DNA from: Arenibacter certesii DSM 19833 | GTDB lineage: Bacteria; Bacteroidota; Bacteroidia; Flavobacteriales; Flavobacteriaceae | DNA: 64,000 bases | Direction of reading: 5' to 3' | NCBI RefSeq assembly: GCF_000429545.1 | Contig: NZ_AUCB01000004.1 | Coordinates: 155,464-219,463 of the forward strand | In this document: piece after piece, positions 1 to 9,438 of the stretch | Numbering within the stretch: the first letter of the stretch is position 1 | Layout of the letters: each line of letters begins with the position of its first letter | The notes under the pieces: model-generated | Databases searched by the model: none | Told to the model about the DNA's origin: nothing | The model's input: the letters and a program-made list of their open reading frames with translations, nothing else | Made by a program: the position numbers and the translations under genes

Positions 1-219
1 ATCTACACTAAGCGCTATCATTTTCACGTTTCGCTTATCAAATTCATCTTTGAAATTTGCAGCTGCACCTAATTCTGTAGTACAAACAGGGGTGAAATCG
101 GCAGGATGAGAAAAAAGAATTCCCCATGAATCACCTAAATAATCATATAAATTAATCATTCCAACGGAACTGTCCGCTGTAAAATCTGGGGCTAAATCGC
201 CCAATCTTATTGTAGCCAT
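1..219 (-). CDS. 1-Cys peroxiredoxin (Prx6-type), N-terminal part only
   Basis: This is the first 73 codons of a peroxiredoxin that reduces peroxides in the cytoplasm; the rest lies beyond the left edge. Translation begins MATIRLGDLAPDF and contains SHPADFTPVCTTELG, the peroxidatic-cysteine block typical of the Prx6/1-Cys subgroup (SHPxDFTPVCTTE), so the family call is firm. The start at 219 is the ATG giving the usual short lead before the APDF motif. The resolving cysteine and C-terminal domain cannot be judged. Its neighbours, a YfiT-type thiol transferase and a thioredoxin-like protein, fit a small redox-homeostasis neighbourhood, though they are not in one operon. Confidence 0.9.
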   Translation of the reverse strand, partial: MATIRLGDLAPDFTADSSVGMINLYDYLGDSWGILFSHPADFTPVCTTELGAAANFKDEFDKRNVKMIALSVD

Positions 220-453
220 TTTCTACTGGTTTTTTTGGTTAAAATTAATATCCTATAAAATTAGTAGATTATAATTGAATCGACTTTTAAAAAAGGTTAA
301 AAAAGTATTAAAAATTTAACTGCTTTTTAAAAGGTTCGGCCAAGTCGGTAGTTATTTACTTCCGCTTACCCATTTGAATTATAGTTTGTGTTTTTTTATT
401 ATAGTTTTCAGGATATCTATATTTTTTATCACTTTAAATAGTACTTTTATTAC

Positions 454-996
454 ATGGAAGATAAGTTGTTGGAAAATTTGAGATATCCCATCGGTCATTT
501 TGTTTACACGCATGCTGTAGATGATATGATTGTTTCTGATTGGATATCGGAACTAGAAGCATTGCCAACTCGTTTGGAGGATTTAGTGCTTCCTTTACAC
601 AATGGACAATTAAATACACCATATCGGCCAGGAGGGTGGACGGTGAGGCAGGTGATCCACCATATAGCGGATAGCCATCATAATAGTTATACGAGGTTTA
701 AATGGGCTCTAACAGAAGACAGACCGGTAATTAAACCATATTATGAAAAGGAATGGAGTAATTTGTTCGATGCTCAAGATGCACCAATAGAATTTTCTTT
801 GGATTACATTAAAGCGCTCCACGTAAAATTGATATACCTATTAAGAGGTTTGTCCAAGGAAGAGCTGTCCAAGGTCTACATTCATCCCAAAGGAAATTTG
901 GAGGTAAGCTTAATGGAAAGTATAGGTAGGTACGCTTGGCACGGAAATCATCATTTGGCCCATATTAGTGGATTAATTCAACGTATGGGATGGTAG
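454..996 (+). CDS. YfiT-type DinB-family putative metal-dependent hydrolase / bacillithiol transferase
   Basis: The 180-residue product belongs to the DinB/YfiT four-helix-bundle superfamily. YfiT-like proteins bind a divalent metal through three histidines, and several relatives (BstA-like) transfer bacillithiol onto electrophiles. The expected ligands are visible: His69/His70 in the VIHHIADSHHN block, and His163 and His167 in AWHGNHHLAHISG near the C-terminus. Residues about 58-64 (RPGGWTVRQ) match the conserved loop of the family. Start at the only suitable ATG, 454. The gene is monocistronic and followed by a hairpin terminator. Whether this organism makes bacillithiol cannot be seen here, so the substrate is open. 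Confidence 0.85.
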   Translation: MEDKLLENLRYPIGHFVYTHAVDDMIVSDWISELEALPTRLEDLVLPLHNGQLNTPYRPGGWTVRQVIHHIADSHHNSYTRFKWALTEDRPVIKPYYEKEWSNLFDAQDAPIEFSLDYIKALHVKLIYLLRGLSKEELSKVYIHPKGNLEVSLMESIGRYAWHGNHHLAHISGLIQRMGW

Positions 997-1026
997 ATAT
1001 ATTTACAGGTCCTCGATGACTTGAAA

Positions 1027-1055
1027 GGGGGAGTTATTAAGCTCCCCTGTTTTTT
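1027..1055 (+). terminator. intrinsic terminator after the YfiT-type gene
   Basis: GGGGAG (1028-1033) pairs with CTCCCC (1042-1047) and is followed by TGTTTTTT. It sits 30 bp after the YfiT-type stop codon and before the convergent thioredoxin-like gene. Confidence 0.6.
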
Positions 1056-1117
1056 GAATAAAACCCATACAAAAATAATCGGAATATAGAAAAAGAGTGA
1101 AACTAAAATGGAACCTC

Positions 1118-1678
1118 TTAATCAGCTTTCCACTTAATATTACAGCCTAAACTGGGTTTTTGAACAGTATTAATCTTTGCCCCTTGGAGTAGGTTGTTCA
1201 TCGCATCCCTTAAATCGTCTCCCGTAACGGCCAACCCATTTCCAGGTCTAGAATTATCAAATTGACCACGGTATACTAATTTTAAATCAGCATCAAATAA
1301 ATAAAAATCAGGCGTACATGCCGCATCGTAGGCTCTGGCAACTTCCTGTGTCTCATCGTATAGGTAAGGGAAAGTGTAATTCTGCTCCTTGCTGACCAAC
1401 TTCATTAAGTCTGGAGAATCCCTGGGATACTTCTCTACATCATTACTGGAAATTGCTATAAAAGAAATTCCTAGGGGTTCAAATTCAATTGCTGTTTTGG
1501 AAAGTTCCGGATTTATATGCTTAACAAAGGGACAATGGTTGCAAATAAACATAATAACAGTTCCTTTTGCTCCTTTATATTGTTGTAGGGCAACCTTTTT
1601 ATTTAAGGTGGGGTCAAATAAATTAAAATCTGGTGCAATAGTGCCCAAAGGCAACATATTACTAGGAGTATTTGCCAT
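1118..1678 (-). CDS. thioredoxin-like AhpC/TSA-family protein with CNHC motif
   Basis: A 186-residue cytoplasmic protein with a peroxiredoxin/ResA-type thioredoxin fold. The N-terminal APDFNLFDP segment and the active-site-like C46-N-H-C49-P motif in FICNHCPFVKH identify the thioredoxin-family group common in Bacteroidota and many other bacteria. A conserved CTPDFYLFD block at about residues 121-129 supplies the cis-proline-like region. No signal peptide, so it acts in the cytosol. The reaction is not known for this subgroup; it is probably a thiol-disulfide or peroxide reductase. Promoter candidate on the minus strand: TAAATTTG at 1724-1731. Two direct copies of GTGCTTTAA (1686-1694 and 1702-1710) lie just upstream of the start. 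Confidence 0.85.
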   Translation of the reverse strand: MANTPSNMLPLGTIAPDFNLFDPTLNKKVALQQYKGAKGTVIMFICNHCPFVKHINPELSKTAIEFEPLGISFIAISSNDVEKYPRDSPDLMKLVSKEQNYTFPYLYDETQEVARAYDAACTPDFYLFDADLKLVYRGQFDNSRPGNGLAVTGDDLRDAMNNLLQGAKINTVQKPSLGCNIKWKAD

Positions 1679-2050
1679 GAATAATGTGCTTTAATTATAG
1701 TGTGCTTTAAGGATAAAAGTAATCAAATTTAATTGCAATTAAAAACCACGGTGATCAACTTGCCTTAGCATGATAAATTATAGCTTGATAAAAGCAATAT
1801 CTAATCTTATTTAGTGGTTATGACCGCATTATTTTAAAAATTCTCCTGGAATTTAACCTAATCTGAAAGTAGGGTAGGGAATAAAAAGTTGAATAGGTGG
1901 GTGAAGGTATAAATTTTAATTTGTATAATTAGAATTCTTTTCAGAAAAGGACCATCTAGATGGCATCGATAAAGGGATCCGTGACACCAGTATAGGTCAC
2001 TTAAGCAGAATGTATAAGTAACAGATTATGGATAATTTAAGGGAAATAAA
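1679..2050. other. 372-bp intergenic region with short symmetric elements
   Basis: No gene recognised. It holds the likely promoter of the leftward thioredoxin-like gene, the GTGCTTTAA direct repeat, a perfect 12-bp palindrome CCATCTAGATGG at 1952-1963 and, just after, GTGAC...GTCAC at about 1980-1999. The last two lie in front of csaA and could be operator-like, but nothing proves function. Confidence 0.4.
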
Positions 2051-2386
2051 ATGAGCGAAACCATAAATTGGGCAGACTTTGCCAAAATAGAAATGAGGGT
2101 GGGTACTATTATGGAGGTTTCTGATTTTGTAGAAGCTAAAAATCCAGCTTATAAGATATGGGTCGATTTTGGTGAGTTAGGAGTCAGAAAGACATCGGCA
2201 CAAATTACCCTTAGATATACCCCAGAACAACTATTGGGAAAGCAAGTGATAGCTGTCGTTAATTTTCCAAAGAAACAAATTGCTAATTTTATGAGTGAAT
2301 GTCTTATATTAGGCGCAGTTGATGGGGACGACGTTATCTTGTTGCAGCCAGAGGCCAAGGTCATTAACGGGCTTAAAATTTCCTAA
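2051..2386 (+). CDS. csaA: CsaA-type tRNA-binding (EMAP/Trbp111) protein
   Basis: A 111-residue single-domain protein of the EMAP-II/Trbp111 OB-fold family. Conserved features are IEMRVGTI near residues 12-20, KTSAQITLRYTPEQLLGKQVIAVVNF in the middle (residues about 47-73) and the SECLILGA segment near 84-91, all diagnostic of CsaA. CsaA forms homodimers, binds tRNA and has chaperone-like activity toward preproteins in Bacillus. The length is that of stand-alone CsaA, not the C-terminal domain of MetRS or PheT. The next gene starts 3 bp downstream, so the two are probably co-transcribed. Confidence 0.92.
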   Translation: MSETINWADFAKIEMRVGTIMEVSDFVEAKNPAYKIWVDFGELGVRKTSAQITLRYTPEQLLGKQVIAVVNFPKKQIANFMSECLILGAVDGDDVILLQPEAKVINGLKIS

Positions 2387-2389
2387 TAC

Positions 2390-3319
2390 TTGACGATAAG
2401 CGCTATAGATAGTTTGCATATAGACTTTACTGAGCAATCCCTCTGGGTGATGAATATTGCATTGGGATTGGTCATGTTCGGAATAGCCCTAGACATTTCC
2501 TTAAATGATTTTAAACGCTTATGGCTGCAGCCAAAACCTCTTTTTGTAGGAGTGTTCAGTCAGTTTGTGCTATTGCCAGCCGTAACTTTTATTTTGGTGT
2601 TATTAATTTCTCCCATTCCCAGTATTGCGCTCGGTATGTTTATGGTAGCGGCATGCCCGGGCGGAAATATTTCCAATTTTATTACCCATATAGCTAAAGG
2701 AAATTCGGCCTTGTCCATAAGTTTAACCGCCGTAGCAACTCTACTGGCCGTGGTGATGACACCAATTAACCTTCAGTTATGGGGGTCGTTATATAGTCCA
2801 ACTGCCATTATTTTAAAAGAGGTGGCCATATCTCCTTGGGAAATGGTAAAATTAGTAGCTTTATTGCTTGGATTGCCCTTGGTTTTGGGAATGTACTTAA
2901 ATCATATAAGACCTAATTTGGCTTCAAAACTGGCAAAAATTCTAAAATTAGTTTCCATAATATGTTTTGTAGTTCTAATAGTTGTTGCCCTGTTCAATAA
3001 CCGGGATATTTTTATGGATTATGTTTTCTACGTGTTTTGGATCGTTGTGATTCATAATCTCCTCGCTTTTGTTACTGGTTATTCTTTTGCAAATATTATG
3101 GGACTCTCTCAGGCCAACAAAAGAACCTTGGCCATAGAAACGGGAATCCAAAACTCCGGACTGGGTTTACTATTGATCTTCACTTTTTTTGATGGTATGG
3201 GCGGCATGGCGCTATTAGCTGCGTTTTGGGGGGTATGGCATATCATATCTGGATTGGCAGTGGCTAGTTTTTGGAGCTTTAAACCTATTGATAAATTGGA
3301 TAAAAAGGAATTGGCTTGA
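2390..3319 (+). CDS. bile acid:sodium symporter (BASS) family transporter
   Basis: A 309-residue integral membrane protein with about nine or ten hydrophobic helices, of the BASS/SBF family that carries organic anions with sodium. The sequence CPGGNISNFITHIAKGN (about residues 89-105) matches the family's first unwound helix region, and ETGIQNSGLGLLL (about 251-263) is the ExGxQNxxLG motif of the second repeat, both near the sodium sites. No ATG gives a full first helix; TTG at 2390, 3 bp after the csaA stop, is the likely start. Its stop overlaps the start of the next gene by 4 bp, implying coupling. The substrate cannot be inferred. Confidence 0.9.
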   Translation: MTISAIDSLHIDFTEQSLWVMNIALGLVMFGIALDISLNDFKRLWLQPKPLFVGVFSQFVLLPAVTFILVLLISPIPSIALGMFMVAACPGGNISNFITHIAKGNSALSISLTAVATLLAVVMTPINLQLWGSLYSPTAIILKEVAISPWEMVKLVALLLGLPLVLGMYLNHIRPNLASKLAKILKLVSIICFVVLIVVALFNNRDIFMDYVFYVFWIVVIHNLLAFVTGYSFANIMGLSQANKRTLAIETGIQNSGLGLLLIFTFFDGMGGMALLAAFWGVWHIISGLAVASFWSFKPIDKLDKKELA

Positions 3320-4377
3320 GGAAATTGGGGTATTTTTTAATGTGGATAGGTGTAAGAGCGGCATTATGGATGTATTTTTCTAAGATATCGATAAAAGGGA
3401 TAAACCAAATTCCAAAAGACAATCCCCTACTTTTCCTGTCGAATCATCAGAATGCGCTTTTAGATGCATTGTTGGTGGCTACACATAGTCCAAGAAAGAT
3501 TTATTTCCTCACGAGGTCCGATGTCTTTAAAAATCCTATTCTTAGAATGTTTTTTAATTATCTGCAGATGATTCCCATTTATAGGATTCGAGATGGTAAG
3601 GAGTCGTTAAAGCAGAATGAAGCTGTCTTTGAGCGTTGTAGTCAGCTATTGCAGCGTGGGGAGGCTATACTAATATTTCCAGAAGGCAACCATTCCCTAA
3701 AACGGAAGGTGCGCCCGGTAAGTAAAGGGTTTACTCGATTTTTGTTTGCGGCTCTGGAGGAAAATCCTCAATTAGATGTGCGTTTGGTCCCATTAGGGAT
3801 GAATTATAAGGATGCGGCAACCTTTCCCGATCTGGTGTCCCTTTATTACGGTAAGAACATTCGTGTATTGGATTATTACAATAAACAGGAAATTAAAGAA
3901 TCGGTTACCAGGTTGAAAAAGGAAGTGCACCAAGAATTAACCACCCTTACTACCCATATTGATAATGATATAGAATATGATAAAATAGTTTCCCACTTAG
4001 AAAAGCTAGGGTTAGATTTTTTAAACCCCGAGGTTGCTAATAAGGCGGTTGATAGTTATATCCATACACCAGATCCCGTTGGCCCAAAAATCAATACTTC
4101 AGAAATTTACAGTATTGGAAAAGTATTGTTCAACATAATTAATTTCCCAATTTACCTGATTTGGTCCAAGGTCATTGGCCCTAAAGTGGGGGAGTTGGAA
4201 TTTCTTAGTACGGTGAGGTTTATGGTATTTCTTTTATGTTATCCGCTATTTTATTTTCTACTAACGGTAATCCTAGCATATATTTTCAGTGTAAATTTGG
4301 CCCTTTCTGTAGTAGTCGTTCATATTTTGATTAATCTGATATGGGTAAAAATCCTAGCGCCACTATTTTCTAAATAA
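3316..4377 (+). CDS. PlsC-like lysophospholipid/glycerol-phosphate acyltransferase
   Basis: A 353-residue membrane-associated acyltransferase (LPLAT superfamily). Block I is NHQNALLD (His44...Asp50, an H-X5-D spacing as in the Gpt2/GPAT-like subgroup rather than the H-X4-D of typical PlsC). Block III is FPEGNHS (121-127), the phosphate-contacting site. Two hydrophobic stretches near residues 275-350 probably anchor the C-terminus. The likely reaction is acyl transfer to glycerol-3-phosphate or lysophosphatidate in membrane lipid synthesis. It starts with TTG in a TTGA overlap with the stop of the BASS transporter, so translation is coupled. The extra C-terminal region of about 150 residues is of unknown use. 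Confidence 0.85.
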   Translation: MRKLGYFLMWIGVRAALWMYFSKISIKGINQIPKDNPLLFLSNHQNALLDALLVATHSPRKIYFLTRSDVFKNPILRMFFNYLQMIPIYRIRDGKESLKQNEAVFERCSQLLQRGEAILIFPEGNHSLKRKVRPVSKGFTRFLFAALEENPQLDVRLVPLGMNYKDAATFPDLVSLYYGKNIRVLDYYNKQEIKESVTRLKKEVHQELTTLTTHIDNDIEYDKIVSHLEKLGLDFLNPEVANKAVDSYIHTPDPVGPKINTSEIYSIGKVLFNIINFPIYLIWSKVIGPKVGELEFLSTVRFMVFLLCYPLFYFLLTVILAYIFSVNLALSVVVVHILINLIWVKILAPLFSK

Positions 4378-4444
4378 ATTAGGGTCGACTTTTATATTTC
4401 TTTATAAAATAATAAAACGACCCCAATGCTGCTGTTCACGAAAT

Positions 4445-6990
4445 CTACATCATCTTGCCGAAGAAAATTGCGTTCATTACCAATTTGTTGGTTCCAAACC
4501 AAAAAGCTCTAAAATTTGTGTTATCAGTAAATAGTACAACTCGGCCTTTACCGGAGCGTTGAACCTGAAAGGGTACGCTATTTTGGATCAATTCTAGGTT
4601 TCTATCAGAAATGTATCCGCTTAAGAGTGGGTTTTGGGTGTATTGAATTGGGTTGTTATAACTGTTCTTATCTGCCTCTATGTAAATGTTGGTGTTTCTA
4701 AATAACGGACATGGCTGTTCTTGTAGCCAAAATTTATAGGGTGGCTACGGTCTAGCTTAGCTTCAAAAATTGCACCTCCCGTGGCATGGGCCCCAAGGAA
4801 GTCTCCTTTTTGTTCATAAGAAATATTTTTAGCAACTAGGGTATCCTTTTTCAGGCTTAATTTCATGAATTCGTTCTTCGAAAACCAGTCGGCCATATTG
4901 CGATATCCGATAAGTGTGCCTCCGTTATTTACCCATTGTTTTAATTTCTCAGTTCCTTTTTCGTCCAAGAATTTACCGCCACTCCTATTGGGGATAACAA
5001 TGGAGGTATAAACGGAAAGGTCTACATTATTAATATAATCCGTGTCTATTTTGGTGAGACTAAAATCGTAGCGTTGATCCAATAGATGCCAAAATTCCCC
5101 AGCATCATAGGAGGTAACTCCACTCCCTACCAAAAGAGCAACGCGGTGTTTTTCTAAAGGGATAAAATCACTGCTACCCAAGTCTATTCCAGTAGCATGT
5201 CCTGTGCCTACTGAAAACATAGGGATTTTGCTCTCATTGGCCACAGAATTTAAGAAGTTGTATATTTCAGCTGGGTTTAGGGATTGATTTTGAACGGGAA
5301 TCATTATTGCACCATAATCAAAACTTTTACCTTCTACCATGAATGGCGTTTTACCGACTTTGGCCCCAAGCCCTTTGTTCAAAATTTTATTTAAAGCTTT
5401 AGGGGAGTAGTATTCGTTCCAGTCAAATAGATAGGCGTTGGAACTTTGCTGATCTACTTTGGAGGATAAGGGAGAAAGTTTCGTTACTAAATTTCCCGCC
5501 GCGGAGGTAGCGTTTAATTCAGAATAGTCTAAATTAAATGCCAATGGTTACGTCCATGCTGATACATCATAAAAAATACTATCGGTGAAAGGGATCCTCT
5601 TTTCAAACATGGCCTTTACGAGCCTTGCATTTTTTTTGATCAGTAGGAACTATATAGCTATAGCCCTTTCTAAAATATTTTCCATTTACGGTAATATCAT
5701 GGGAAAGCTCATGGAATGTTATGTTTTGTAAATCTAATATTTCTGCCAAATGCCAAGCTTTAGCAGCATCTTTACTGTCTCCAAAAACAATTCCTTTTAC
5801 TTTGTTTTTCTTGTTCTCCGTGTTTACATCTTGATAAAACTGTCGTTGATAATCCAAAATTTTAGTCCGCATTTTCCTAGCTGCTTCAATGGTAGATAGT
5901 GCGGTAGTGAATTGGTTACGAATAGTAAAGGGGAAGGTGAGTAACCCATTGTCGGAATCCTGCGCATGACCACGCGAACTTGCTTGCTCAAATAAAATAC
6001 CAATACTTCCATTGATATCGGGAAAGGTGGATCCCTTGCCATAAAAATAATCGTTAAAACGCTCTTCGGAATAATAAAATGAGCCGATTTTATCCAACGC
6101 CTTAGCATGGTAGGTAGCAATTTCGGCAGTTAACTCCTGGTTGATTTTTGGGGTTAGGGGGTGTACCCTACTGGGTACTCCAGGTTGAAAAAAGAAGGTT
6201 GAGTTTGTTCCCATTTCATGGTGGTCTGTAAGTATGTTCGGCATCCACTTATGAAAACTTGTAATTCTCGCCCTGCTTTCCGGTAATTGTACGGGTAACC
6301 AATCGCGGTTCATATCAAACCAATAGTGATTGGTACGTCCTCCAGGCCACACCTCATGAAACTCCCTTTCATTTACATCCGATACTATATTTTTCCCCTT
6401 ATTGGTATTGGCCCAATAAGCAAATCGTTGCAAACCGTCTGGATTATAGGAAGCATCTAATAAAATTATCGTGTTTTTTAGGGTGTCTTCAATTTCCGGA
6501 CCATTTGCTGCAGCCAAATAGTATGCGTAAGCTAATGCAGCATTGGAGCCACTAGGTTCGTTTCCGTGTATGGAGAAGCCCTGATAAACCACTATGGGCA
6601 TATTGTCCAAATTAAGGGTATCTGATCCCGTTTCCGTTAAACGAAGGTGGTCTTTTCTAATTTGTTCCAAGTTGCCGTGATTTGGTGGGGAGGTTATGGT
6701 AATAAAATTAATGGTCTGCCCTCATAGGTAGTGCCTCTGTTTTCTATGGAGATTCTATCGCTAGAAGCTGCCAATGCCTTCATGTAAAACAGTAGTTTGT
6801 TGTGGGTAACATGCCATTCCCCAACTTCGTGGCCTATAATGTCTTTTGGTTTGGGAATGTTGGGGTCATAGCTAATATCTAGGGGTAGATAATAATCCAG
6901 CGATGCGGTTTCTTGGCTATGCATGGTACAGAAGGACACAAACAACAATATAAATAGAAAACTTCTCATAGTTTGGATGTAGGATTTCAT
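4445..6990 (-). pseudogene. M14-family zinc carboxypeptidase, broken by frameshifts and a stop
   Basis: Three consecutive leftward reading frames together spell one secreted M14 (carboxypeptidase A-like) peptidase of roughly 850 residues. The first frame has a signal peptide (MRSFLFILLFVSFCTMHSQ; ATG at 6990 or 6969) and ends at 6694. The second carries the zinc site HGNEP (HxxE), DHHEMGTN and a catalytic-type ILFEQASS. The third holds the C-terminal glutamine-amidotransferase-like domain. Lesions: loss of one base near 6699-6704 (TTATTACC where TTATTAACC restores the frame); an eight-A tract at 5630-5637 where seven restore the frame; an in-frame TAA at 5548-5550 where the family has a residue before PLAFNLDY; loss of one base near 4704-4710, after which the C-terminus can be read down to 4445. 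No single product can be made; residual fragments are probably non-functional. Confidence 0.85.
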
Positions 6991-6994
6991 AATA

Positions 6995-7032
6995 GTATAA
7001 AAAGAAAACGGCCCCATTATGTAGGAGCCGTT
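6995..7032 (-). terminator. intrinsic terminator after the PUR-family gene
   Basis: On the minus strand AACGGCTCC (7024-7032) pairs with GGGGCCGTT (7007-7015) and runs into TTTTCTTTTT. It closes the PUR-family transcript just before the start of the broken carboxypeptidase gene. Confidence 0.7.
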
Positions 7033-7056
7033 AAATCTAGTACAGGAAATTAAAAA

Positions 7057-7428
7057 TTAAATATCATCAAAACTTACATCTGTAAAACTGTCAGTAGAAG
7101 AGGTGGTGCTATTATCGTCAAATTCTTCTTTCTTATAGTCTTTCTGGTGACGCTCAGAAATTACTTCCTCACCTTTGGCATCGATTATATACGTCATCAT
7201 TTCATCCAAATTTTCCTTAAAGGCAGCAAAATCTTCTTTGTATAGGTAAATTTTATGTTTTTTGTAATGAAAGGAACCATCATCGTGGGTAAACTTTTTA
7301 CTTTCAGTAATGGTTAAGTAATAATCCCCTGCTTTGGTACTCCTAACATCGAAAAAGTAAGTTCTTCTTCCAGCCCGTAATACTTTCGAGTAAATCTCTT
7401 CTTGATCCATTAAATCTTTTTCGCTCAT
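7057..7428 (-). CDS. PUR-family (DUF3276) nucleic-acid-binding protein
   Basis: A 123-residue protein of the DUF3276/PUR-alpha-like family, found throughout Bacteroidota. The single PUR repeat spans about residues 9-90 (EEIYSKVLRAGRRTYFFDV ... DFAAFKENLDEMMTYI); the family adopts a Whirly-like fold that binds single-stranded DNA or RNA as dimers. The C-terminal 35 residues are acidic and Ser/Thr-rich and probably disordered. Its job in this phylum is not established. It ends in a clear terminator and is not in an operon with the ABC transporter upstream (77 bp gap). Confidence 0.85.
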   Translation of the reverse strand: MSEKDLMDQEEIYSKVLRAGRRTYFFDVRSTKAGDYYLTITESKKFTHDDGSFHYKKHKIYLYKEDFAAFKENLDEMMTYIIDAKGEEVISERHQKDYKKEEFDDNSTTSSTDSFTDVSFDDI

Positions 7429-7505
7429 TTCGTCTAGTCTATAGTTGTTTTACATAAGTATATCTGTCAAAAGTGTGAAAAAAAACCTAATTGGACAACA
7501 AAATT

Positions 7506-9260
7506 CTATTTTTCTTTCTCAGAAAGTTGATTGGCATAAAGTTCTTTGTAGTAGCCATCCTTGGAATTCAATTCTTCATGGGTTCCTTCTTGTAGTAATT
7601 TTCCGCCATCTAACACTAAAACCCGGTCAGCATTTTTTGCTGAGGACACCCTATGGCTAACGATTAGTGTAGTTTTGTCTTCCGATTCTTTTTTAAGTTG
7701 ATTTAGGATTTCTTCTTCGGTCTCCGTATCTACAGCAGATAGGCAATCGTCAAAAAGATAAATTTTCGGTTCTTTTATTAATGCTCGCGCAATAGAGATC
7801 CTTTGTTTCTGTCCGCCACTTAAGGTAATGCCCCTTTCCCCTAATACGGTTTCATATTGCTTGCTAAAGCCCATTATATTCTCGTGCACTACTGCTTTTT
7901 TGGCCACTGCAATAATTTCTTCATCAGTAGAATCTTGTTTTCCGAATTTTATATTGTTTTTGATGGAATCTGAAAACAGAAAAGCATCTTGAGGTACTGC
8001 ACCAATAGATTTACGCAGACTATTTAGATTTAATTTCTTAATAGGTATGTCATCTATGAGAATTTCACCCGAGTCTATATCGTATAATCTGGCGATTAGG
8101 TCAAGGATGGTTGACTTGCCAGAGCCTGTTTTTCCTAAGATGGCTACTGTTTCTCCCTTATTAATGGTGAAAGAAATGTTTTTTAAGGCAACAATATTGG
8201 TGTCCTCGTAAGTAAAGGTTACATTTTTGAATTCTATTTTTCCACCAATTTCAGTTTCTTCCGTAACCGTATTGACGATGCTAGGCCGTTCTTGTAAAAA
8301 CTGATTGATTCTTTTTTGTGAGGCTTCTGCTCTTTGTACTATGGACGTAACCCAACCAACAACGGCAACTGGCCAGGTTAACATATTTACGTAAAGGATA
8401 AATTCTGCAATAATTCCGATCGACTCTATTTCACCGTTTATGTATTGTTGTCCTCCAATATAAATTACGAAGATGTTACTGATACCGATTAATAAGATCA
8501 TTAAAGGGAAAAACCAGGCATTTACCTTTGCCAAAGCCATGCTTTTTGTCTTACCATCTAGGGCAAGGGTCTCCAGTTCATGATTTATCTTGGGTTCTAA
8601 GGCATAAGCCTTAATTACCGAAATCCCAGAAAATGATTCTTGGGTAAATGTGGATAAAGTGGAGAGATACTCTTGTACTATTGTACTTCGCCTATGAATA
8701 ATTTTACTGATTTGATAAATAAGAACAGATAGGATGGGTAATGGCAACAGAGCATACATGGCCAAAGTGGGCGCTTTTATAAACATTAGCGGCACCAGAC
8801 AAACAAATAAGGTTAAAGTCTGTATTCCGTACATAATTGCAGGTCCACCATAAAGTCGCACCTGATTAACATCCTCACTTATCCTATTCATTAAATCCCC
8901 TGTCCTATTTTTTTTATAAAAATTCAGACTTAGTGATTGATAATGGTCAAAAACTTCATTTTTCAAATCATATTCAATGTACCTGGATATGTTTATTATG
9001 GTCTGACGCATCAGAAAGGTAAAAAATCCAGATAGCAGTGCTGCTCCAACAATAATTAGAATGTACTCTAAAAGTAAACTCTTAGCTTCCGTTAGAATAA
9101 TTTCATTTTTCAGGTAATTTTCTGCTACCTCTATGGATTTATTTACATAGGAAGGCATCACCAGTTGAAATACACGAGCTACAATAGTGATGAAAATGCC
9201 AATGAGCAGTTTTAATCCGTATTTCTTAAAATATTTATTTAGATGTTTTAGTTCTTTCAT
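7506..9260 (-). CDS. ABC exporter half-transporter (MdlA/YheI-like)
   Basis: A 584-residue fusion of six-helix membrane domain (about 1-320) and nucleotide-binding domain (about 345-575). Visible motifs are Walker A ILGKTGSGKST, the Q-loop in AVPQDAFLFSD, the signature TLSGGQKQR, Walker B IYLFDDCLSAVD and the switch IVSHRVSS. The residue after the Walker B aspartate is Asp, not the usual catalytic Glu, as in MdlA and YheI/BmrC, so this subunit may supply the weaker ATP site of a heterodimer. No partner subunit is adjacent. The substrate is unknown (lipid, drug or peptide). Start is ATG at 9260. Confidence 0.88.
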   Translation of the reverse strand: MKELKHLNKYFKKYGLKLLIGIFITIVARVFQLVMPSYVNKSIEVAENYLKNEIILTEAKSLLLEYILIIVGAALLSGFFTFLMRQTIINISRYIEYDLKNEVFDHYQSLSLNFYKKNRTGDLMNRISEDVNQVRLYGGPAIMYGIQTLTLFVCLVPLMFIKAPTLAMYALLPLPILSVLIYQISKIIHRRSTIVQEYLSTLSTFTQESFSGISVIKAYALEPKINHELETLALDGKTKSMALAKVNAWFFPLMILLIGISNIFVIYIGGQQYINGEIESIGIIAEFILYVNMLTWPVAVVGWVTSIVQRAEASQKRINQFLQERPSIVNTVTEETEIGGKIEFKNVTFTYEDTNIVALKNISFTINKGETVAILGKTGSGKSTILDLIARLYDIDSGEILIDDIPIKKLNLNSLRKSIGAVPQDAFLFSDSIKNNIKFGKQDSTDEEIIAVAKKAVVHENIMGFSKQYETVLGERGITLSGGQKQRISIARALIKEPKIYLFDDCLSAVDTETEEEILNQLKKESEDKTTLIVSHRVSSAKNADRVLVLDGGKLLQEGTHEELNSKDGYYKELYANQLSEKEK

Positions 9261-9303
9261 CCGAGTAGAGACGGGAATATCTTGTTAAGTAATAGTAATT
9301 TGT

Positions 9304-9332
9304 CAAAGATAGTTTTTTGTATCTAAACCAAA
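9304..9332 (-). promoter_or_regulatory. flavobacterial-type promoter for the ABC half-transporter
   Basis: On the minus strand TTTG (ending at 9329) is followed after 17 nt by TATCTTTG (9311-9304). This matches the Bacteroidota TTG-N17-23-TAnnTTTG consensus and lies about 45 bp before the start codon at 9260. Confidence 0.6.
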
Positions 9333-9391
9333 AGTTATAAAAGGCATAAGATAATACGCTAAAACGTAGTTATAGTTAAAAAATATAATAC

Positions 9392-9399
9392 TATTTTTG
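9392..9399 (+). promoter_or_regulatory. candidate -7 element for nusB
   Basis: TATTTTTG matches TAnnTTTG about 40 bp before the nusB ATG. No clear TTG -33 element is present at the usual spacing. Confidence 0.4.
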
Positions 9400-9438
9400 T
9401 ATCCGAAAATTTAATTATTTCATTAAAGTTCTTTAAAA

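Noticed and set aside
4678..5544. Leftward ORF as a gene of its own
   Set aside because: It has no natural start (TTG only), and its sequence is the C-terminal part of the broken M14 peptidase.
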